A stretch of DNA of 19,112 bases from Mageeibacillus sp. UBA3781 (GTDB taxonomy: Bacteria; Bacillota; Clostridia; Saccharofermentanales; Saccharofermentanaceae), in contig DFFH01000125.1 in the NCBI GenBank assembly GCA_002368805.1, positions 1 to 19,112 of the forward strand, read 5' to 3'. The translations under genes were made by a program, and so were the position numbers. The notes beneath the pieces were generated by a model that saw only the letters and a list, made by a program, of their open reading frames with translations, was not told where the DNA came from and searched no databases. Of this stretch, positions 1 to 7,903 are shown in pieces (within the stretch, counting starts at the first letter, position 1; the number at the start of each line of letters is the position of its first letter).

Positions 1-2803
1 AGTATGGTATTCTTATATACCACGGTTTTGCCAAAGTATCAAATTGGCCGCCAGCTATTTTCGCTTCATAAGAATCAAGGATTTTTTGTACGATGCAAAT
101 CGGTATTATAGCAGTAATTGTCGCAAATAGCGGATAGAACATATTCTGCGTATATATCATAATGCTTGCCTGTCTTACAGAAAGTCCGATACGCCGAAGT
201 GTTTGGAACCTGGCTAAATTACTTCTAGTTTTTGTATACAGCCCAACAATAATTGATACCACACCAAGTACAATAAGATCTAATAACAACATAAAGAAAA
301 TCGTCATTATCCGATTTGTAGTGATGGTTATCTTATCTGCGTAATAAAACGTTGAATTTGTCGTAACATCTATTGAGCCAGACAGGGACTTATACCAAAA
401 ATCATCAAACTCATACACATCATAATTCTTCTTTAGTTCTACCTTAACAGATGTAAAATTTCTATCTGGGAGCCCCCAAGCTTCGAAAGATTCCGGGAGA
501 CACAAAACACTCACTCCATATGTCGGTTCAGAATTATCGGAATCCGAGTCAGTCTTGAAATATAACTGCTTCACCCATTCTGATCCCGAGGTAAGATACT
601 CGGAAACAGCCTTTTCTTCATGCAGAACTACGATTGCGCCAACCTTAGTTTCCACACCATATCTCGTACCAAAGGAAGTATAACCCAGGTGAGCCTGACC
701 TACATCCGTTTCGATATAATTGTCATACACGACCCACTTTTCAGCCAAGCGATTTTCTTTATCCAGTTTTTCTTCTTCTTCCGTCAGCAGTATGTCATCG
801 AAACCTAAAATGGATCCAACAGGAAAGTATTGTTGACAGAGGTCCTTCAACTCATCGGGGACTGCTAGTACGACTTCTTCCCCACTTTTGATTTTATCGA
901 TATTAATTTGTCCAGATAGAACGTCTCCGTTAAGTGCGTTCATTTCATTTACTGTGAGTCCAACAGTTGGTAATTCGTACATATACACTGGCATTTCATA
1001 TCCCATATGTCCAAATATGCTCGCTTCCGCAACTTTTTCTTCATTAATCCACGGATCATCTGATGATTTATAGTTTAGACTTCGGTTCCCAAGAAGTTGC
1101 TTCATACCATCATTCGGCTCTTGATCAAAGACTATTCTGGTAGATTCATTCATTATTATGGACCAGACTCTCTCGACATTCGGATTATTCTCGATTAGTT
1201 CCGGGAAAGTTGGTACTATTCCAGCATCATGCCTATTATAGACATTATTTCCCAGGTCTCGTAGATCTGATGATTGGCAAACAACATACCCGTCACCATC
1301 AAGTCCTGTCAACTGCTTATAGCTTTGATCTTCCGCTGTAGCCTGATCGGAAAACGCTCTGAAAAACACATAGCCAAACAGTGCAGCTGCAAGTACAATC
1401 ATCATTATCAGCATAGTACATCCATCATGAAGCTCTATTCGTTTATTGAGAAGACCAAGCCACCTTCCTTTCAGACTTGTTGTTTTTATCTTGCGTTTTT
1501 TCTCTTTTTTTACAAATACACCATCAGAAGTTGTTAATAACTCTGCCGGATACATCTTATACAATCTGTATAGAGGTATAATTAAAGACACTGCCAATGC
1601 ACACACGCTTACAACTATAGATGCAACTATTGGATCATAGGTTATTTGCTTTATTACCTTTTCCACATGGATGCCATCATATAATTGGAGATTCCATACT
1701 CTATTAATTAAATTAATGATCGTCAAGTGAGTAGCATATCCCAAGCAAATCCCAATTATTGCTCCGACTACACCTATGCCAAGAATTTCCATCAAAAGAT
1801 TGCCTATTATTCTTTTTGACGACATACCGACACTTCGAAGTATCGCATAGCGGTCTTTTCGGTCAGCTATGATATTTTTCGAAATCATATATATAGAAAC
1901 AGCTTCTATAATGATAATTAATAATGAAATAATTGGAAAAACAATCTCTGAATAAAAGTCTTTCTTGTATAGGCCTTCACTTACATCATTAAAACGCTTT
2001 TCCAATGAAAGACCGTAATAATCATCATCATTTAATCCAACATACCACGAGAGAACTCCACTTCTACGTTCATTATATTCAATACCGGAACATGATTGAC
2101 CTGTCTCGGTTATTATTCTCCTAACTTCATTTTTCAATTCTGTACTGTTTTTCGAATATGCCCTAAAAAAAACAGTTTCTTTCGTGCAGTTCCACGAATC
2201 AAGATCAGACGGATAAAAGAAAATTGCCGGCATCTGGTATTGATTCGATGTAGCTCGATTCCAGCCACCATAAACATGATTGTTAGAAAGCCTAAATACA
2301 CCAGAAATAACGTATTTCTTTTCTCCAATATACCCCCCATTGAAATCAAGTAGTTTCAATGCTATTTCTTCACCAGGATATGGAGCAACTCCAAAAGTAT
2401 AGGCAACAGATATGTCCACCGCAATCTCGTTATTACTCTTTGGAAAACAACCTCGTATACATGTCAGATGATACATCTCTTCAGATAATTCGTCTTTTAA
2501 AGAAACCGCTTTAAAAGTTTCTCGCTCATCTAGATTCGTAACCATTCCTAATTCATAATACAACCCAACATCATCTATAAATTCAGAATCTAAAAAGTTA
2601 TCTTCAAAACCAATCGGGGTTTCATAAGCAATTACATCATAATCGCCACACATAGCAAGTGCATCTTCAATCTCTGTTTTCTTTTCACTTCTCACAATTA
2701 AGCAAGTTGCTGTTATGGAAAAACACCCAAAAATAAGCATAGCAACCAGGCAGAGTATTCTGCCTGATTGCTTGCTGTTTCTTAAAATCAACTTTTCTAA
2801 CAT
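1..2803 (-). CDS. ABC transporter permease with two FtsX domains (3' end cut by window edge)
   Basis: An open frame runs without a stop from the ATG at 2803 to the left edge, giving about 934 residues; the C-terminus is missing. A first membrane helix lies at about residues 15-37, followed by a large extracytoplasmic region. An FtsX-type block spans about 285-425; it has helices plus the conserved cytoplasmic stretch RYAILRSVGMSSKRIIGNLL near 318. Another helix lies at about 462-482, then a second large external region. A second FtsX block begins near 820 (GLYTKTRSNLARFQTLRRIG). This is the layout of large MacB/FtsX-family permeases, which work with a separate ATPase in lipoprotein or peptide export, antimicrobial-peptide resistance or bacteriocin immunity. 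No ATPase gene is visible; it may lie beyond the left edge. An in-frame TAG 12 nt upstream fixes the start. The gene begins 34 nt after the small secreted-protein gene and is probably co-transcribed. It is AT-rich compared with the central operons. The substrate is unknown. Confidence 0.88.
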   Translation of the reverse strand, partial: MLEKLILRNSKQSGRILCLVAMLIFGCFSITATCLIVRSEKKTEIEDALAMCGDYDVIAYETPIGFEDNFLDSEFIDDVGLYYELGMVTNLDERETFKAVSLKDELSEEMYHLTCIRGCFPKSNNEIAVDISVAYTFGVAPYPGEEIALKLLDFNGGYIGEKKYVISGVFRLSNNHVYGGWNRATSNQYQMPAIFFYPSDLDSWNCTKETVFFRAYSKNSTELKNEVRRIITETGQSCSGIEYNERRSGVLSWYVGLNDDDYYGLSLEKRFNDVSEGLYKKDFYSEIVFPIISLLIIIIEAVSIYMISKNIIADRKDRYAILRSVGMSSKRIIGNLLMEILGIGVVGAIIGICLGYATHLTIINLINRVWNLQLYDGIHVEKVIKQITYDPIVASIVVSVCALAVSLIIPLYRLYKMYPAELLTTSDGVFVKKEKKRKIKTTSLKGRWLGLLNKRIELHDGCTMLIMMIVLAAALFGYVFFRAFSDQATAEDQSYKQLTGLDGDGYVVCQSSDLRDLGNNVYNRHDAGIVPTFPELIENNPNVERVWSIIMNESTRIVFDQEPNDGMKQLLGNRSLNYKSSDDPWINEEKVAEASIFGHMGYEMPVYMYELPTVGLTVNEMNALNGDVLSGQINIDKIKSGEEVVLAVPDELKDLCQQYFPVGSILGFDDILLTEEEEKLDKENRLAEKWVVYDNYIETDVGQAHLGYTSFGTRYGVETKVGAIVVLHEEKAVSEYLTSGSEWVKQLYFKTDSDSDNSEPTYGVSVLCLPESFEAWGLPDRNFTSVKVELKKNYDVYEFDDFWYKSLSGSIDVTTNSTFYYADKITITTNRIMTIFFMLLLDLIVLGVVSIIVGLYTKTRSNLARFQTLRRIGLSVRQASIMIYTQNMFYPLFATITAIIPICIVQKILDSYEAKIAGGQFDTLAKPWYIRIPY

Positions 2804-2837
2804 TTCCAGACTCTAGGTGCGATTTTTTACGTGAAAA

Positions 2838-3248
2838 TTACTCGCCGCTAGGGTTAGGGCTTGTTTTCGAAATAGTTGCAGTTCCCCAAATATACTGGTT
2901 GTCAATTACCGGACATACCTTATATCTCACAGTCGTAGAATAAGTAAAAGTATAGTTAACCGTGTTGGGGTTTACCGGATAAGGTACGTAAGTTTCCTCG
3001 TCAAACCACTGGGTTCCAGATGAATTCCAAACCCGCAATTTTGCTGCATTGGAAGTCGGCCCTGGGGAAAGACGACCGCTTGTGTTTGTACCAGACGAAT
3101 CTGGTATCGACTTTACTGTTGTAGTACCTATTGTACTATAATCCACTTCATATCGCTGTGCCGCCCGATCTGCCGCTAAAGCTGTCTCCACCGCCATACC
3201 AATCACCAAAATCGTAGCCGTAATCAAAACAATAATCTTTCTTCTCAT
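2838..3248 (-). CDS. small secreted protein of unknown function
   Basis: Encodes 136 residues. The N-terminus is a classical Sec signal peptide: MRRK, a hydrophobic core (IIVLITATILVIGMAV), then ETALA before ADRAAQ, with likely cleavage after residue 25. The mature part of about 110 residues is rich in Ser, Thr, Asn, Pro and Tyr, carries one Cys (in RYKVCPVID) and two Trp near residues 78 and 85, and ends in TSPNPSGE. It looks beta-rich. No LPXTG anchor, lipobox or catalytic motif is visible, and I do not recognise the family. The frame is open further upstream to 3338, but a strong GGGAGG seven bases before the ATG at 3248, and the signal peptide starting there, fix this start. It is the first gene of a probable two-gene unit with the FtsX-type permease downstream, so it may be a cargo, a bacteriocin-like product or a partner protein of that transporter. 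That role is inferred from position only. Confidence 0.78.
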   Translation of the reverse strand: MRRKIIVLITATILVIGMAVETALAADRAAQRYEVDYSTIGTTTVKSIPDSSGTNTSGRLSPGPTSNAAKLRVWNSSGTQWFDEETYVPYPVNPNTVNYTFTYSTTVRYKVCPVIDNQYIWGTATISKTSPNPSGE

Positions 3249-3255
3249 AACTGTT

Positions 3256-3261
3256 CCTCCC
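3256..3261 (-). promoter_or_regulatory. ribosome binding site deciding the start of the small secreted protein
   Basis: GGGAGG on the minus strand, seven bases before the ATG at 3248. It selects this start over the upstream in-frame ATGs at 3338 and 3332. Confidence 0.75.
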
Positions 3262-3431
3262 TTTTGAACAATTGAGATTCTATATGACACCTTGCTTTGA
3301 AAGCTTCTTAGCACATTGGTCTGTACCTCCATGAACACTGAGCATCTATACTCATTTTGTTAGATACTAAAGTATTTATTATAACTATTCATTTATACAT
3401 TAGTATACAAATAGAGAAATTGCAATATGAA

Positions 3432-3459
3432 ATTATAATGGGATTTCACATTTGTACAA
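3432..3459 (-). promoter_or_regulatory. putative sigma-A promoter for the secreted protein/permease unit
   Basis: On the minus strand, TTGTAC (3459-3454), a 16-base spacer and TATAAT (3437-3432), the latter a perfect -10. Transcription would start near 3425 and leave a leader of about 175 nt before the ATG at 3248. A 6-bp inverted repeat, TGAAAT (3428-3433) and ATTTCA (3443-3448), overlaps the -10 and spacer and could be an operator. The surrounding 270 bp between genes is AT-rich, where chance matches are common. Confidence 0.5.
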
Positions 3460-3518
3460 CTTCATTCAGCTGTAGCCGACAAGTATAATATGGAAATCGT
3501 CAGATCTCGTGAAAATAC

Positions 3519-5219
3519 TTATACAATCATTTTATAATTCCGAAAGGCATCTACTATCGCCCGCTCCTTCTCCGGAGTACATTGGGGTTGTCTTGATCCA
3601 TCAGTTTTCGTGAAATTATAGTTCTGCCGCTCGATTATTCCGTACTTGCGCTTGACCTGAGCAATATTTAAATGAGTAACATGGAAGCCATATTTTTTCT
3701 GAACCCATGCGATTATCTCTTCATAAGTAGCACCGACCTTGAAACCGGACATATCCATTTCTTCGAGATTGAACTCGACACGGACATGTTTTGTCGATAT
3801 GTTCTCCTTGGAAAGCAAGACAACCGTCTCCACATGTGTGGTTCCCGGGAACATATCCACGGGGCAGATCTTCTTGATGCCGTACTTCACACCTGATCCC
3901 TGCTGGAGCTGGAAGAGACGCTGGAGATCTCTTGCGAGGGTGGCCGGATTACAGGAGACATAGACGATACGGGTCGGGCCCAGGTCGAGAAGTTTCGTCA
4001 GAAGTTTCTCATCGCAGCCCTTTCTCGGTGGGTCGATCACGACAGCATCGGGCATCATGCCACCAAAGTCATATTCTTCCGCTTTGCCGAAGATAAACTC
4101 GGTATCTTCGATAAAGTTGGATCTGGCATTATTTCTGGCATCGATGACCGCGGATTCCACTGACTCGATACCGATCAGGTGATGACATGCATCCGAGCAG
4201 TAAATGCCGATCGAACCTGTACCGCAGTACAGATCGAGAAGCACTCTCGGCAGGAAACCGTCATAGCGGAGGTATTCCTTGACCTTGTCATACAGAACGA
4301 CCGCCTGCTTGGTATTGACCTGGAAGAACGAATCCGGCGAGATACGGAACACGCGGTTTGCGAGAAATTCCCTGATCGTGGTCTCGCCCCAGATATTCGT
4401 CCAGACACCTTTCGGATTTTTCCACTTGATGCCCTCCGGACGTTCCTCCGTCCAGATGCTGATCAGGCGCATGCCGTTCTTTGCTTCCTTCAGCGCTTCA
4501 TTGCAGGATGTGACGAATTCCTCCACATCAAATGTGACCTGCTTGCTGATCACGAAGATGACCATCATCTCCTTGGACATCAGGCCGGTACGCACCACGA
4601 CCTGGCGCAGTGCTTTTGCCGCTTCCATATTCGAAAGGCTGGAAAAGAATATCTGCGAGACCTTCCGGACGATCTCCGCTGCTGGGTCTGCCAGGAAACA
4701 CTTCTGATGTTCTACTATCTTATGGCTGCCTCTCTCGTACAGACCGATATTGACACATCTCTTCTCTCTGCTGTACTCGACCGGATACTGGATCTGGTTT
4801 CTGTAGTAAAACTGATCTTGAGAAGGAAGGATCCTCTCCATGCAGGCACGTATCTCGTCTTCCGGGAATCGTCCCATACGCACCAGACAGTTTCTGACCA
4901 TGCTCTCCTTCATCTGGAGCTGGCTCTCATATCTTGCATGGAGTATCTGGCATCCGCCGCACTTCGGGAACTCGGGGCAGATCGGCTGGACACGGCTCTT
5001 CGAGGGCGCGACATCTCCCGCCTTTTCTCCGTACGTCATGTTATTCTTCTTCTCGGTGATCCGGACCTTCCCCTTCTCGCCGGGGAGCATATCGGCAACA
5101 AAGATCTTCATGCCGTCTTCTTTGGCACCTTTTTCTTCGATCCGCACTACGCCTGCGCCTTCATTCGAAATGCCCACGCATCGGCCGTTAAACACTCTGG
5201 TATTGTCGAAAATCCCCAT
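3519..5219 (-). CDS. rlmD: 23S rRNA (uracil-C5)-methyltransferase, RlmD/RlmCD type
   Basis: Encodes 566 residues of the TrmA/RumA family, which transfers a methyl group from SAM to C5 of specific 23S rRNA uridines. In Gram-positive bacteria one enzyme (RlmCD) can modify both U747 and U1939. An N-terminal TRAM-like RNA-binding domain covers about residues 1-70. Iron-sulfur cysteines are C81, C87, C90 and C174. The methyltransferase core carries FFQVN (298-302), the SAM-binding DLYCGTGSIGIY (329-340), DPPRKG (396-401) and SCNPAT with the catalytic Cys at 423. HVETVV ends the core near 467. A basic C-terminal extension of about 90 residues follows (see findings). The ATG at 5219 has AGAGGA upstream at good spacing. 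It is a single gene with its own promoter, divergent from the penicillin-binding protein operon. The family is certain; the exact target uridine(s) are not. Confidence 0.95.
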   Translation of the reverse strand: MGIFDNTRVFNGRCVGISNEGAGVVRIEEKGAKEDGMKIFVADMLPGEKGKVRITEKKNNMTYGEKAGDVAPSKSRVQPICPEFPKCGGCQILHARYESQLQMKESMVRNCLVRMGRFPEDEIRACMERILPSQDQFYYRNQIQYPVEYSREKRCVNIGLYERGSHKIVEHQKCFLADPAAEIVRKVSQIFFSSLSNMEAAKALRQVVVRTGLMSKEMMVIFVISKQVTFDVEEFVTSCNEALKEAKNGMRLISIWTEERPEGIKWKNPKGVWTNIWGETTIREFLANRVFRISPDSFFQVNTKQAVVLYDKVKEYLRYDGFLPRVLLDLYCGTGSIGIYCSDACHHLIGIESVESAVIDARNNARSNFIEDTEFIFGKAEEYDFGGMMPDAVVIDPPRKGCDEKLLTKLLDLGPTRIVYVSCNPATLARDLQRLFQLQQGSGVKYGIKKICPVDMFPGTTHVETVVLLSKENISTKHVRVEFNLEEMDMSGFKVGATYEEIIAWVQKKYGFHVTHLNIAQVKRKYGIIERQNYNFTKTDGSRQPQCTPEKERAIVDAFRNYKMIV

Positions 5220-5250
5220 CCCTTAAATCCTCTTTACTTTTTCTTTTTTC

Positions 5251-5279
5251 ATTATATCGCACTTGTTTTTCCTGTCCAA
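5251..5279 (-). promoter_or_regulatory. sigma-A promoter of rlmD
   Basis: On the minus strand, TTGGAC (5279-5274), a 17-base spacer and TATAAT (5256-5251), about 30 nt before the rlmD start codon at 5219. Spacing is ideal and the -10 is perfect, so the leader would be very short. Confidence 0.72.
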
Positions 5280-5305
5280 TTATATATGTGGAAAAGCTCC
5301 GTCTC

Positions 5306-5334
5306 TTTCCAATTACCCCGATTACTGGTATTAT
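5306..5334 (+). promoter_or_regulatory. putative extended -10 promoter of the envelope operon
   Basis: TTTCCA (5306-5311), 17 bases, then TATTAT (5329-5334) preceded by TGG, an extended -10 signature. Transcription would start near 5341, about 46 nt before the ATG at 5387. This also argues against the upstream in-frame ATG at 5288, which would lie outside the transcript. Confidence 0.45.
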
Positions 5335-5373
5335 TATTATGGATTTTTATCGATCCCCTACAAAAGGACCTGT

Positions 5374-5380
5374 AAGAAGG
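5374..5380 (+). promoter_or_regulatory. ribosome binding site of the class A penicillin-binding protein
   Basis: AAGAAGG, six bases before the ATG at 5387. The in-frame ATGs at 5288 and 5339 lack a comparable site. Confidence 0.6.
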
Positions 5381-5386
5381 TACGCT

Positions 5387-7879
5387 ATGTCTGACAATCA
5401 TCCGAACGGCCGGACTTCCCGCCAGCCGTCCGGCAACAATAACAACCAGAAGAAACCACGCTCCGGACCCGCGCCGAAACAATCACCGGCTCCGGATGCG
5501 ACTATGCACCGCTCCCCGGCCGGAAGCGCCAGCGCGGGCTCCGGATACTCCAGGGAGCAGATCTATGACCGTTCCCGTGCAAAAGCAGCCGCTGCTGCGC
5601 AGCAGAAGCGATCTACTATCCCCTGTGCTCCGGAAGACTCCGCTCTGGCGGACGAGCTCCGTGCCCGCCTGAAGGGGAAGCCTACCCGCGCCGCGCATAA
5701 CAGGCACTGGTATGTCGAGGTCATGCAGGCCTTTCTCACGATCATCAAGACCGTACTGATCCTTCTTCTCTGTATCAGTTTTCTAATCGGCGGATTCGGC
5801 GGCGGTATGCTGATCGGTTATATCTCCACGACGAATCGTCTTTCGATCGCGGATATCTCGATGACCGACTCCGTGGAGACCTCTTTCGTTTATGACAGCA
5901 ACGGCACCGTGATCGCCAAGCTCACCGGCAGCGAGAACGTGGACCGTATCTACGTTGCCTATACGGAAGTCAAGAATACATATATCGATGAGGCCATCAT
6001 GGCGATCGAGGATGAGCGTTTCCTCGAGCACTCCGGTATCGACGTACAGCGTATCGGAAGTGCTGTGCTCTCTGCCTTGTTTAATGGAGGTACGGCTTCT
6101 CACGGTGGTTCCACGATCACCCAGCAGACCGTAAAGCTCATCACCGGTCAGGACCAGCGATCCACCCAGCGTAAGGTCCAGGAGTGGTTCTCCGCCATGA
6201 CTCTCGAGCAGCAGCTCAGTAAAGACGAGATCATGCAGCTTTATATCAACCTCGCGCCGATGGGCAATAACTACGTCGGTATCGAGGCCGGTGCACAGAA
6301 CTATTTCGGTAAGAATGCAAAAGAACTCTCCCTCGCAGAGTGTGCTTTCCTCGCGGGCCTTCCGAAAAGCCCGTCCTACTACAATCCTCTCCGTGAGTCC
6401 GGCAGAAGAAATGCCATGCGCCGTATGCGCATCGTTCTGACGAAGATGTACGAGCTCGGCAATATCACACAGGAAGAATACGAGAATGCCTTGAACACGG
6501 AGCTGGTCTTTAAGACCAAGTCCACCTCCTCGGCGACATCGATCAACTCCTACTTCGTCGAGTACGCCGTTTCCGAGGTCATCACCGATCTGCAGCACGA
6601 AAGAAATATCAGCCGCTCACTGGCAGCCACCACTGTCTATAACCGCGGTTACCATATCTATACCACCATGGAGGCGGACGTACAGTCCGTCATGGATGAA
6701 GCTTTCACCACGCAGTCGCTGTTCCAGTCGGACCCGGATGCTCTCGAGGACTATCCGGAGAAGCCGCAGGGAGGTATGGTCGTCATCAACGTCAAGACCG
6801 GTGCGATCGCCGGCATGCAGGGCGGTTACGGTGAAAAGACCGTCAACCTCGGTACGAACCGCGCCGTGGATGCCAAGCGTCAGCCGGGTTCTTCCATCAA
6901 GCCCCTGATCGCCTATGCTCCTGCCATCGAGCTCGGCCGTATCACTCCGTCCATGATCTATGACGACAAGGAATCTCATCTCGACCCGTCCAACCCGGAT
7001 AAAGTCTGGCCGAAGAACTCCGACGGCAAGTTTAAGGGACCGATGACCATCCGTCAGGCTGTAGCCTCTTCGAGGAATACGATCGCCGTCATGGTCTGGA
7101 ACGATGTCGGCGCGGAGATGGCGCTGTGGTTCCTTAATGAGGTCGGTATCGACCGTCTGTCAGAACAATATCCATCAACTGCGATCGGTGGTTTTAATAA
7201 GGGTATGTCTCCTCTGGAGATGGCGGCAGCGTACACGACATTCGCCACCGGCGGTGTTTATACAGAGCCGTATGCCTATACAAAAGTACTCGACAGCGAT
7301 GGTAATGTCGTTCTCGAGCATATCGCAAATCCGCACCGCGTCTATCGTGAAGACACTTCGTTCCTGATGACCAGCATGCTTCAGGATGTTATCACTACCG
7401 GTACCGCGAAGAATAAAGTCATGCCGATCAAGAATGCCAACGGAGAAGATATCGCCGTTGCAGGCAAGACCGGTACGACTGATGATAACGTCGATAAGTG
7501 GTTCTGCGGATATACGCCGTACTATGCGGCAGCTGTCTGGTACGGCTACGATAACCGTCTCCGTACGACTGAGATCCCGAAGGGAGACAGAAACAATGCG
7601 CAGCTGATCTGGAACTACGTTATGCAGCAGATCCATACGAATCTGCCGGGAGCAGAATTCCCTATTCCGGACAACGTCACGAAGGAGACCGTCTGCACTT
7701 CATCCGGTATGAAGGCAACACAATTCTGCAAGGATGCAGACACCGATATAACGGATTACTTTATCGTCGGCAACTACCTGACGCCGAAGGATGACTGCAC
7801 ATACCATCTGGCGCCTACGCCGACACCGGAGCCGTCTCCGACGCCGGATCCTAATATACCGCGGTTGCCGAACGGCTGA
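5387..7879 (+). CDS. class A penicillin-binding protein (bifunctional transglycosylase/transpeptidase)
   Basis: Encodes 830 residues. It polymerises lipid II into glycan strands and crosslinks them on the outer face of the membrane. The N-terminus (about 1-106) is a long cytoplasmic low-complexity tail rich in Pro, Ser, Gly, Asn and basic residues. One membrane anchor lies at about 112-146. The GT51 domain has EDERF with the catalytic Glu at 208, GGSTITQQ (240-247) and the YINLAPMGNNYVGIEAGA block (286-303). The transpeptidase domain has the nucleophile in SSIK (Ser502), SRN (562-564) and KTG (694-696), so both active sites look intact. A Pro/Thr/Glu tail with repeated TP units ends the protein. 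The start is set by the AAGAAGG site. It is first in a tight operon, with the YidC/LtaS-like fusion gene starting 24 nt later, which ties peptidoglycan synthesis to the surface-polymer genes downstream. Confidence 0.95.
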   Translation: MSDNHPNGRTSRQPSGNNNNQKKPRSGPAPKQSPAPDATMHRSPAGSASAGSGYSREQIYDRSRAKAAAAAQQKRSTIPCAPEDSALADELRARLKGKPTRAAHNRHWYVEVMQAFLTIIKTVLILLLCISFLIGGFGGGMLIGYISTTNRLSIADISMTDSVETSFVYDSNGTVIAKLTGSENVDRIYVAYTEVKNTYIDEAIMAIEDERFLEHSGIDVQRIGSAVLSALFNGGTASHGGSTITQQTVKLITGQDQRSTQRKVQEWFSAMTLEQQLSKDEIMQLYINLAPMGNNYVGIEAGAQNYFGKNAKELSLAECAFLAGLPKSPSYYNPLRESGRRNAMRRMRIVLTKMYELGNITQEEYENALNTELVFKTKSTSSATSINSYFVEYAVSEVITDLQHERNISRSLAATTVYNRGYHIYTTMEADVQSVMDEAFTTQSLFQSDPDALEDYPEKPQGGMVVINVKTGAIAGMQGGYGEKTVNLGTNRAVDAKRQPGSSIKPLIAYAPAIELGRITPSMIYDDKESHLDPSNPDKVWPKNSDGKFKGPMTIRQAVASSRNTIAVMVWNDVGAEMALWFLNEVGIDRLSEQYPSTAIGGFNKGMSPLEMAAAYTTFATGGVYTEPYAYTKVLDSDGNVVLEHIANPHRVYREDTSFLMTSMLQDVITTGTAKNKVMPIKNANGEDIAVAGKTGTTDDNVDKWFCGYTPYYAAAVWYGYDNRLRTTEIPKGDRNNAQLIWNYVMQQIHTNLPGAEFPIPDNVTKETVCTSSGMKATQFCKDADTDITDYFIVGNYLTPKDDCTYHLAPTPTPEPSPTPDPNIPRLPNG

Positions 7880-7903
7880 TCGCAAGGAAGAAAGAGGTTA
7901 AAT

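Noticed and set aside
2838..3248. Lactococcin 972-like bacteriocin
   Set aside because: The next-door large permease fits the idea, but the mature protein lacks the glycine/tryptophan pattern of that family and is longer.
3249..3338. Upstream in-frame start for the small secreted protein
   Set aside because: It would put 30 extra residues before a perfect signal peptide, whereas GGGAGG sits right before the ATG at 3248.
4179..5375. 398-codon plus-strand ORF opposite rlmD
   Set aside because: Antisense to a clear methyltransferase gene, of low complexity and without family motifs; it also crosses the rlmD promoter.
5288..5386. Upstream in-frame start for the penicillin-binding protein
   Set aside because: No ribosome binding site; it precedes the likely transcription start and would add a hydrophobic segment unlike the family's cytoplasmic N-terminus.
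5783..6598. 271-codon minus-strand ORF inside the penicillin-binding protein gene
   Set aside because: Antisense to the intact GT51 domain; the composition looks like a reverse reading of that gene.
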